NCBI RefSeq assembly: GCF_039525035.1
Contig: NZ_BAAAHE010000014.1
Coordinates: 34,129 to 71,804, forward strand
Origin: Sporichthya brevicatena
GTDB lineage: Bacteria > Actinomycetota > Actinomycetes > Sporichthyales > Sporichthyaceae
Direction of reading: 5' to 3'
Length of the DNA stretch: 37,676 nucleotides
The notes under the pieces are model-generated. The model was not told the DNA's origin. It ran no database searches and was given only the letters and a program-made list of their open reading frames with translations. Shown here piece after piece: positions 32,099 through 37,676 of the stretch. Made by a program: the position numbers and the translations under genes. Every line of letters begins with the position of its first letter. Position 1 is the first letter of the stretch.

Positions 32099-33252
32099 TG
32101 AACCTCGAATCCCTGCGTTCCGCCGCCCGTTCGACGGCCCAGCTCGCGCTGGCCGTCTCGCCCTGGGCGCCGACCGACGGGCCGAGCTCGGCCGCCGAGG
32201 TCGACGCCGCCTGGTTGACCGCGCGCCTCGCACGGCCCCGGGACCCGAGAGCAGCTGCCGTCGAGGTCCGCCCGCAGGGCGGCAGCTCCGGCACCACGGA
32301 CCGGCGGCGGCTCGGCGTCACCTGGAACGACGCCGGCGTCGCCGCCGGTCTGCCGGCCTCGCTGTACGTGAAGAGCACGCCGCTGTCGGCGAAGAACCGC
32401 ACGATGGTCGCCTCGCTGGACATGGCGGTCAACGAGGTGCACTTCTACCGCGAGGTGGCGCCGCAGCTCGGGGACCTGGTGCCGGCGGCGTACTGGACGT
32501 GGGCCGGCAACGGCGCGCGGCACCTGCTGGTGCTGGAGGACCTGACGGCGCGTTCGTGCGTCCCGCTGGCGCTGGGTTCCGACTGCGACCTCGCCCACGC
32601 CGAGGCGATGATGGACTGCTTCGCCAAGCTCCACGCGACGTACTGGGCGGACCCGCGCCTCGGCACCGCCTGGCCCTGGGCCCGCACCTGGTCCCGGCGT
32701 CCCGGCTACGGCGTCCTCAAGACGTTCTACAAGCAGGGCCGCGCCGGCGCGCTGAAGAAGGGCGAGAACGTCACGCCCGCGGTGCGCCGCCTGGTCGAGG
32801 TGCTCAACGAGAAGTCGACGCCGTACTACCGCGAGTTCGAGGTCGGCCCACTCACCCTGCTGCACGGCGACTCGCACCTCGGCAACACGTTCCGCATGCC
32901 CGACGGTCGCGGTGGTCTCCTCGACTGGCAGGTCGTCTGGCAGGGCCCGGGCCTGCGCGAGGTGACCTACTTCTGCGTCACCGGGCTGGAGGCGGACCTG
33001 CGCTCCACCCACGAGCGCGCCCTGCTCGAGCGGTACCTCGAGGGGCTGCGCTCCCACGGCGTCCGGGACGTCGACTCCCTGGACCGCGCCTTCGAGCGTT
33101 ACCGCCTCTTCGCCGGCGAGGCCTGGGACGCCGCCGCGATGACCGTCGCCTGGCCCGGCCTCCAGGCCCCCGAGAACGTGACGGCGAGCTGGCGCCGCTC
33201 CTCCGCCGCCGTCGAGGACCTCGACACCGCCGCCGCCGTCGCCCGCCTCTGA
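32098..33252 (+). CDS. Phosphotransferase (aminoglycoside/ecdysteroid-kinase-like fold)
   Basis: 384 residues from the ATG at 32098 (TGATG junction with the synthetase). The kinase-like core shows LLVLEDL (hinge), LTLLHGDSHLGNTF (catalytic loop with HGD and Asn) and GLLDWQVVWQGPGLREV (metal-binding Asp). The late position of these motifs and the DWQ form fit the APH/EcKL group, which phosphorylates small hydroxyl compounds including sterols, choline-like molecules and antibiotics. Cotranscription with an acyl-CoA synthetase argues for catabolism rather than drug resistance. Substrate unknown. Confidence 0.88.
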   Translation: MNLESLRSAARSTAQLALAVSPWAPTDGPSSAAEVDAAWLTARLARPRDPRAAAVEVRPQGGSSGTTDRRRLGVTWNDAGVAAGLPASLYVKSTPLSAKNRTMVASLDMAVNEVHFYREVAPQLGDLVPAAYWTWAGNGARHLLVLEDLTARSCVPLALGSDCDLAHAEAMMDCFAKLHATYWADPRLGTAWPWARTWSRRPGYGVLKTFYKQGRAGALKKGENVTPAVRRLVEVLNEKSTPYYREFEVGPLTLLHGDSHLGNTFRMPDGRGGLLDWQVVWQGPGLREVTYFCVTGLEADLRSTHERALLERYLEGLRSHGVRDVDSLDRAFERYRLFAGEAWDAAAMTVAWPGLQAPENVTASWRRSSAAVEDLDTAAAVARL

Positions 33253-33279
33253 TCTCCCCCGCCCCCGCGCCTCCGTGTC

Positions 33280-33331
33280 AAAAAGGGGTGACACCCCTTA
33301 CTGACGAGTAAGGGGTGTCACCCTTTCTTTT
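33280..33331. terminator. Bidirectional intrinsic terminator formed by a P1 palindrome
   Basis: Perfect 17-base arms at 33286-33302 and 33307-33323 enclose a GACG loop. TTTCTTTT (33324-33331) follows on the plus strand, and AAAAA (33280-33284) precedes it, giving a T-tract for the opposite strand. It sits between convergent genes ending at 33252 and 33409. The arm sequence GGGTGACACCCCTTACT is the P1 unit seen at 11523-11593. Confidence 0.85.
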
Positions 33332-33348
33332 CCACAGGGGGCGGCGTT

Positions 33349-33399
33349 GGAGATGACATCTCCACTGAATCGGCCGGATCCGTTGAAGATGTCATCTCC
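33349..33399. repeat. Two copies of the GGAGATGWCATCTCC palindrome (family P2)
   Basis: A perfect core at 33349-33363 and a core with one substitution at 33385-33399. The second lies 9 bases after the stop of the minus-strand gene at 33409, matching the spacing at 11733 and, within one base, at 6760. As at 11523-11723, a P1 element lies on the plus-gene side and P2 on the minus-gene side. Confidence 0.85.
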
Positions 33400-33408
33400 A
33401 GGCGGTGG

Positions 33409-34185
33409 TTACCGCAGGGTCCACGTGGGCTTGGTGAAGGTCGCGCGGTCGACCTGGGCGGTGGCGATGGGGTTCCCGATCTGGGTGTAGGCGAGGCCGT
33501 GGGCCTGGGCGACGGAGCGGGCGAGGTCGAGGGACTCCCACACCGCGCGGACGGTGCCCTGGACGGCCGCCGGGGGCTTGGCGGCGATCGCGGCGGCGAG
33601 GGCGTGGGCCCGGTCCCAGAGCTGCTCGCGGGGGACGACCTCGGTGACGAGGCCGATCTGCAGGGCGCGCTCGGCGGACATGCGCTCGTCGAGGCCGAGC
33701 AGTGCGATGCGCAGGGTGTCGCCGAGATTGATCCGCCGCGCGAGGCCGATCGGCTCAAGGGCCGCGGTCAGCCCGTAGGAGACGTGCGGGTCGAAGAACT
33801 GGGTGTCGTCGGCGCAGATGATGAGGTCGGCCTCGTTCAGCCAGTAGAAGGCGCCGCCGGCGGTCATCCCGTGGCACGCGGCGACGACCGGCTTCCACAC
33901 CTGGTTGGCCTTCGGCCCGAGCGCGGTGCCGGGATCCCGTTGGCTCCAGGGGTTCTCCGGGAAGTCGATGCCCTCCTTGACGTCGACGCCGGTGCAGAAC
34001 GCGCGGTCACCGGCGGCGCGCAGGACGACGGTGTGGATGTCGTCGTCGAGGCGCACGCGCTCCCACGCGGCGACGAAGTCGGCCAGCATCGCGTCGTTGA
34101 ACGAGTTCAGCTTCTCCGGCCGGTTCAGCGTGATCGTCGCGACGTGGTCGGCATCGACGTCGAACAGGATCGTCTCGTAGCTCAT
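33409..34185 (-). CDS. Enoyl-CoA hydratase/isomerase family (crotonase)
   Basis: 258 residues from the ATG at 34185, with AAGGAA upstream; normal family length. Crotonase marks are ITLNRPEKLNSFND, the first oxyanion-hole segment DRAFCTGVDVKEG and the second, HGMTAGGAFYWLNEADLIIC. In classical hydratases two glutamates follow; here the first place reads DPHVSYGL with His instead of Glu, so a different reaction (isomerase, hydrolase or lyase) is possible. It is the last gene of the DUF35-thiolase unit, 19 bases after the thiolase. Confidence 0.92.
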   Translation of the reverse strand: MSYETILFDVDADHVATITLNRPEKLNSFNDAMLADFVAAWERVRLDDDIHTVVLRAAGDRAFCTGVDVKEGIDFPENPWSQRDPGTALGPKANQVWKPVVAACHGMTAGGAFYWLNEADLIICADDTQFFDPHVSYGLTAALEPIGLARRINLGDTLRIALLGLDERMSAERALQIGLVTEVVPREQLWDRAHALAAAIAAKPPAAVQGTVRAVWESLDLARSVAQAHGLAYTQIGNPIATAQVDRATFTKPTWTLR

Positions 34186-34204
34186 GTGCGCAGTTCCTTC
34201 GACG

Positions 34205-35386
34205 TCAGCGTTCTCGGGTGAGCAGGAGGGCGCCCGCGAGCGGACCGCCGCCGGCGGCGACGACGGCGACCTCCGCGGCGAAGACCTGGCGGTGACCGGC
34301 CTCGCTGCGCAGTTGCAGGCACGCCTCGTGCAGGTGGCCGAAGCCGTGGAGCCGGCCGGCGGAGAGCTGGCCGCCCGAGGTGTTCACGGGCAGGTCGCCG
34401 CCGACGTCGATGCGGGTCCCGCCCTCGACGAACGGACCGGACTCGCCGCGGGGCACGAGGCCGAGTGCCTCCAGCCACATCAGCGTGAAGATCGTGAAGC
34501 CGTCGTAGAGCTGGGCGCAGTCGACGTCGGAGGGCCGCAGGTCGGTGCGCGTCCACAGGTCGCGGCCGACCTCGGTGGCCATCATCTCCGAGCCGTCGCC
34601 GTAGGAGAACCAGTCCGGCCGGCCGCCCAGCGCGCTGCTGAGCGCCTCGATGCGAACGCCCGGGGCGTTCAGACCTGACGTGGCATCAGCCCGGGACACG
34701 ATGAACGCGGTCGACCCGTCGACGGGGACGTCGCAGTCGTACAGACCGAGCGGCTCGGCGATCGGGCGGGCGGCGAGGTACTCGTCGAGCGTCAGCGGGT
34801 CGGTGTACACGGCCTTGGGGTTCAGACCCGCGTACTGCCGCTGGATGACCGCGAGCCAGCCGAGCTGCTCGCGGGTCGTCTTGAAGTCGTGCATGTGCCG
34901 CGTCGCGTACAGAGCGGCCCACGTCGCGGCGGACATCGCACCGAAGGGGACCAGGTACGACGTCCAGCCGTTCACACGCGCGGCGCCGGACCCGACCACC
35001 GAGGCGCGGCGGCCCTGCGCCAGCGTCGTGGCCGTCGACTCCCAGACCGTGCGGAAGACGAGGACGTGCCGCGCGAGTCCGGCCTCCACGGCCGCGACGG
35101 CGTTCATCACGGCCCCGAGCTGACCCGCCGTCTCCGAACCGCCGGAGAACCAGCGCACGTTCAGGCCGAAGGCGTCGACGACGTCGAAGACCCCGGCGCC
35201 GGAGAACCCGGGCGCGGGGGAGTGGGCCCCGGGCCAGGTGCTGACGCCGTCGACGTCCGCGCGGTCGAGGCCGGCGTCGGCGAGGGCGGCCAGCACGGCC
35301 TCGGCCGTCAGCGACATCCCGGAGCGCCCGAGCCGGCGACCGACCGCCGACTGCCCGACGCCGGTGATCACGGCGCCCGTCGTCAC
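34205..35386 (-). CDS. Thiolase-fold lipid-transfer-type protein (SCPx/Ltp-like)
   Basis: 393 residues from a GTG at 35386, overlapping the DUF35 stop (GTGA). The thiolase fold is recognisable by AVITGVGQSAVGRR, FDVVDAFGLNVRWFSGGSET, the central DCAQLYDGFTIFTLMWLEALG and PVNTSGGQLSAGRLHGFGHLHEAC. The usual thiolase nucleophile Cys is not apparent; this is typical of Ltp-type proteins, some of which act as retro-aldolases with a DUF35 partner on steroid side-chain CoA esters. The adjacent DUF35 gene supports the same type of complex here. Actual substrate unknown. Confidence 0.88.
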   Translation of the reverse strand: MTTGAVITGVGQSAVGRRLGRSGMSLTAEAVLAALADAGLDRADVDGVSTWPGAHSPAPGFSGAGVFDVVDAFGLNVRWFSGGSETAGQLGAVMNAVAAVEAGLARHVLVFRTVWESTATTLAQGRRASVVGSGAARVNGWTSYLVPFGAMSAATWAALYATRHMHDFKTTREQLGWLAVIQRQYAGLNPKAVYTDPLTLDEYLAARPIAEPLGLYDCDVPVDGSTAFIVSRADATSGLNAPGVRIEALSSALGGRPDWFSYGDGSEMMATEVGRDLWTRTDLRPSDVDCAQLYDGFTIFTLMWLEALGLVPRGESGPFVEGGTRIDVGGDLPVNTSGGQLSAGRLHGFGHLHEACLQLRSEAGHRQVFAAEVAVVAAGGGPLAGALLLTRER

Positions 35387-35814
35387 GCCGCCTCCCGCGG
35401 GGTGAACAGGGGGAGCCACACGTCCTCGTGCTGTTCGAAGACGACGCGCACGGGCAGGCCGACCCGCACATCCGCCGGTTCGACGCCGGTCAGCCGGGTC
35501 ACCAGCCGCAGGCCGGGCTCGTCGTCGAGCTCGACGACGGCGACGACGAACGGCACCGCCATCCCTGGCATCCACGGCTGGTGGTTGACCGTGAAGGAGA
35601 ACACCGTGCCGGTGCCGACCGCGGGCGTGGAGATCACGTCGGTGGACAGGCAGTACCGGCAGACCGGGACCGGCGGATGGAGCCAGCGGCGGCATGCGGC
35701 GCACCGGCTGATCAGGAGCTCGCCGCGTCCGCCGCCGGTCCAGAACGCTCGGTTGTCGAGTTCCAACTCCGGCAGCGGAGGATGGCCGGAGCCGTCCGGC
35801 TGCGGGGAAGCCAT
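35383..35814 (-). CDS. DUF35 protein: zinc ribbon plus OB-fold, partner of the thiolase
   Basis: 143 residues from the ATG at 35814; an in-frame TTG two codons earlier is less likely. The zinc ribbon is SRCAACRRWLHPPVPVCRYC (two CxxC pairs), followed by an OB-fold with GTVFSFTVNHQPW, FVVAVVELDDEPG and the typical GLPVRVVFE strand. DUF35 proteins bind acyl-CoA and associate with Ltp-like thiolases. It is the first gene of its unit, divergent from the FadR-type gene at 35897 across an 82-base gap. Confidence 0.92.
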   Translation of the reverse strand: MASPQPDGSGHPPLPELELDNRAFWTGGGRGELLISRCAACRRWLHPPVPVCRYCLSTDVISTPAVGTGTVFSFTVNHQPWMPGMAVPFVVAVVELDDEPGLRLVTRLTGVEPADVRVGLPVRVVFEQHEDVWLPLFTPREAA

Positions 35815-35896
35815 GCCCAAGATGGTAGATGATTTTCGGAGATGGGCCGCTACGCTGGAGGCGCGGCCGCGCTGGGCGCCGTCAGGGAGGTGAGCG

Positions 35897-36673
35897 GTGA
35901 GTCAGGACTTCCCTGACCTCGGCACCGACCCGATGCGCGTTCCCAAGGTAGCGGAGCTGGTCGCCCAGGACCTGCGCCGACGCATCGCGTCGGGCGCGTT
36001 CGCCGAGTCCGGTGAGCTCCCACCCGGCACCGTCCTCATGCAGGCCTACGGCGTCTCGCGCCCCACGCTCCGCGAGGCGTACCGGATCCTGGAGTCCGAG
36101 AACCTCGTCGAGGTCGGGCGCGGCGGGCACGACGCCTTCGTCCGCCAGCCCTCGATCGAGGTCGCCGGCCGGTACGCCGGCGTGCACCTGCAGATGCGCG
36201 GGACGACGCTGCTCGACGTCGAGCGGGCGCGGGCGGTCGTCGAGCCCCCGGCCGCGGGGATGCTCGCGGCGCGCGGCGGCGACCCCGAGGTCCGTAAGGC
36301 CCTGCAGGACGCCCTGCAGCGCGAGCGCGACTCCCTCGACGACCCGGCCGCGTTCAGCCACGCGAGCTTCGCCTTCCACGACCTCGTCGTCGAACTCTCC
36401 GGCAACGTGACGCTGCACGCCGTCTTCGGCGTCCTCGGTGACGTGGTGCAGCGGCACACCGACGTCCGCGTCGCGGAGGAGACCCAGGTCTCGCCCGCCG
36501 CGACCGACCGGGCCGCGCTGATGAAAGGTCACCGCGCGCACGTGCGGTTCGTCGAGCACGTCGAGGCCGAGGACGTCGCCGCCGCCACGGCGCTGTGGCG
36601 CACCCACGTCGAGGCCGTCAGTCACGCGCTCGGCTCCGACACCGATCCGCGCGGCGTCGTGGACCTGTTCTGA
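35897..36673 (+). CDS. FadR-subfamily GntR regulator (FCD domain)
   Basis: 258 residues from a GTG at 35897, with GGGAGG (35885-35890) upstream. The winged helix includes LPPGTVLMQAYGVSRPTLREAYRILESENLVEVGRGG. The FCD ligand domain has ASFAFHDLVVELSGN, GHRAHVRF and LWRTHVEAV with histidines in metal-binding places. Divergent from the DUF35-thiolase-hydratase unit, which it probably controls. 10 bases separate it from the next regulator. Confidence 0.93.
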   Translation: MSQDFPDLGTDPMRVPKVAELVAQDLRRRIASGAFAESGELPPGTVLMQAYGVSRPTLREAYRILESENLVEVGRGGHDAFVRQPSIEVAGRYAGVHLQMRGTTLLDVERARAVVEPPAAGMLAARGGDPEVRKALQDALQRERDSLDDPAAFSHASFAFHDLVVELSGNVTLHAVFGVLGDVVQRHTDVRVAEETQVSPAATDRAALMKGHRAHVRFVEHVEAEDVAAATALWRTHVEAVSHALGSDTDPRGVVDLF

Positions 36674-36683
36674 GGGACCGTCA

Positions 36684-37415
36684 ATGACCGAGATCGTCCC
36701 TCTGCACTCGACCGGCGCGGACCGGCTCGCCTCGCAGCTGCGCCGGCAGATCGTCACCGGCGAGCTGACCGTCGGCGAACGCCTCCCGCCCGAGCCCGAG
36801 CTCCGCGAGCGTTTCGGCGCCTCCCGCGCCACGTTGCGCGCCGCGCTCGTCGTGCTGGAGTCCGAGGGCCTGATCAAGGTGCACCGCGGCGCCCGCGGCG
36901 GCATCGAGGTGACGCAGCCGGACATCGGCACGGCCGCCCGGTACTTCGGTCTGATCCTGCAGTCGCGTTCGGCCTCCGTCGCCGACTACCAGGCCGCGCG
37001 CGTCGCGTTGGAGCCGCCGCTGGCGCGCATGGTCGCCGAGCGTGCGGCGAACGGCGACGGCGAGGACGTCGTCGCCGCCCTCGAAGCCGCGATCGAGGCC
37101 GAGAAGGCCGACGGCGTCCCCGGCGCCCGGGCGGCGCTGAACTTTCACGCCCGGGTCGCCGCGCTCTCGGGCTCGACGTCCCTCGCTCTCGCGATGGACC
37201 TGCTCACCGGCGCGACCTCCCACCTCTACGAGGCCCAGCTCGCTGCCGAACCCCGCCGCAACGGCCGCGCCCACCGGGCCCACGAGGAGCTGCTGGACAA
37301 GGTCCGCGCCGGCGACCCCGACGGCGCCGAGGAGGTCTGGCGCACCCACGTCGAGGAGATCGAGACCCGTCTTCTCAAAGGCGGCAAGGCCCGCACCGCC
37401 CCCCTGTTCGAGTAG
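36684..37415 (+). CDS. FadR-subfamily GntR regulator (FCD domain), second of a tandem pair
   Basis: 243 residues from the ATG at 36684, with GAGGGA upstream. The winged helix reads LPPEPELRERFGASRATLRAALVVLESEGLIKVHRGARGG in parts; the FCD domain has NFHARVAALSGSTSLALA, AHRAHEELLDKV and VWRTHVEEIE. It is clearly related to the regulator before it, but the two are well diverged, so they probably bind different ligands or operators. A tandem repeat begins 9 bases after its TAG. Confidence 0.92.
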   Translation: MTEIVPLHSTGADRLASQLRRQIVTGELTVGERLPPEPELRERFGASRATLRAALVVLESEGLIKVHRGARGGIEVTQPDIGTAARYFGLILQSRSASVADYQAARVALEPPLARMVAERAANGDGEDVVAALEAAIEAEKADGVPGARAALNFHARVAALSGSTSLALAMDLLTGATSHLYEAQLAAEPRRNGRAHRAHEELLDKVRAGDPDGAEEVWRTHVEEIETRLLKGGKARTAPLFE

Positions 37416-37424
37416 CCGCCCGCC

Positions 37425-37508
37425 GGCCGCCCTGTCCCGGCCGCCCTGTCCCGGCCGCCCTGTCCCGGCCGCCCTGTCCCGGCCGCCCTGTCCCGGCCGC
37501 CCCGTCCC
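37425..37508. repeat. Six tandem copies of a 14-bp unit GGCCGCCCTGTCCC
   Basis: Units start at 37425, 37439, 37453, 37467, 37481 and 37495. The first five are identical and the last has one T-to-C change. The array starts 9 bases after the regulator's stop and leads into the palindrome cluster. No coding function is evident. The copy number probably varies between strains. Confidence 0.95.
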
Positions 37509-37510
37509 TC

Positions 37511-37676
37511 CGCTCATGCATGAGCGGGGTGTCGATTTTCGGGCGTGGGGTGTCCGATTTTCGACCTCCTGCTCATGCATGAGCAGGGTGCGGCCGTGTC
37601 CGTCGCTCATGCATGAGCGGGGTGTCGATTTTCGGGCGGCCGGTGTCCGAATCTCGACCCTCCGCTCATGCATGAG
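37511..37676. repeat. Cluster of GCTCATGCATGAGC palindromes (family P3), continuing past the window
   Basis: 16-base palindromes lie at 37511-37526, 37570-37585 and 37604-37619, and a fourth begins at 37663 and is cut by the window end. Spacing alternates 59, 34 and 59 bases, so a composite unit of about 93 bases repeats. Between cores are related segments with GGTGTCGATTTTCG and GGTGTCCGATTTTCGACC in partly inverted relation. No protein is supported here. Confidence 0.88.

Noticed and set aside
32098-33252. Aminoglycoside-resistance kinase
   Set aside because: The kinase motifs fit the wider APH/EcKL fold, and its coupling to an acyl-CoA synthetase argues against a resistance role.
36681-37673. 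Minus-strand open frame of about 330 codons over the second FadR-type gene and repeats
   Set aside because: It reads through tandem repeats and antisense to a clear regulator; its repetitive translation comes from the DNA repeats.
37511-37676. Origin, oriT or CRISPR interpretation of the terminal palindrome cluster
   Set aside because: No replication, relaxase or cas gene is near, and the spacing pattern is composite rather than repeat-spacer; the array is cut by the window end.

Overview
The window is very GC-rich DNA (roughly 70 percent or more by eye) with GTG starts, ATGA/GTGA stop-start overlaps, lipoproteins with long Pro/Ala/Gly/Thr linkers, two luciferase-like (F420/FMN-type) monooxygenases and many acyl-CoA enzymes. 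This points to a high-GC Actinomycetota chromosome with a catabolic, steroid- or terpenoid-like lifestyle. I cannot name genus or species from the sequence. No rRNA, tRNA, transposase, integrase or CRISPR array was seen. Coding density is high and no gene-free stretch exceeds 300 bases; the longest is the final 261 bases, filled with repeats.

Layout. (1) 1-6760, plus strand: transporter cassette A, made of the substrate-binding protein (5' end outside the window), a membrane-anchored secreted protein of unknown function, two small membrane proteins, a fused LivH-LivM permease and two ATPases (LivG, LivF), all with overlapping stops and starts. (2) 6761-11532: two paralogous 337/338-residue proteins of unknown function, an NAD(P)-binding dehydrogenase, a divergent luciferase-like oxidoreductase and a TetR regulator, with a 16-bp perfect operator-like palindrome at 9925-9940. 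(3) 11733-17878: two divergent acyl-CoA units, an acyl-CoA dehydrogenase pair on the minus strand and a MaoC-type dehydratase, acyl-CoA ligase and acyl-CoA dehydrogenase on the plus strand. (4) 17841-30353, minus strand: a tightly packed run of about 12.5 kb that opens with transporter cassette B (anchored protein, small 1, small 2, permease, LivF, substrate-binding protein; no LivG) and continues with an SDR/PEP-utilising fusion protein, a cytochrome P450, a luciferase-like oxidoreductase, a FadR-type regulator and a HAD hydrolase. (5) 30476-33252, plus strand: acyl-CoA synthetase and a kinase-like phosphotransferase. (6) 33409-35814, minus strand: DUF35 OB-fold protein, thiolase-like lipid-transfer protein and enoyl-CoA hydratase. 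(7) 35897-37415, plus strand: two tandem FadR-type regulators.

How it may work together. Two LIV-type ABC importers would bring in an organic acid, steroid- or terpenoid-like substrate. P450, luciferase-like enzymes and dehydrogenases would modify it, and ligases, acyl-CoA dehydrogenases, hydratases and a thiolase/DUF35 pair would shorten it as CoA thioesters, under TetR and FadR-type control. The substrate is not visible in the sequence.

Most notable. Both transporter cassettes carry the same three extra genes (anchored protein, a 93-residue two-helix protein, and a two-helix protein with a His/Cys cluster like a zinc site), which looks like an undescribed accessory module of LIV-type transporters. 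Three families of short palindromes sit between genes. One of them starts 8-9 bases after the stop codon of three unrelated genes, in the same gene-sense orientation, with compensating changes in its arms.
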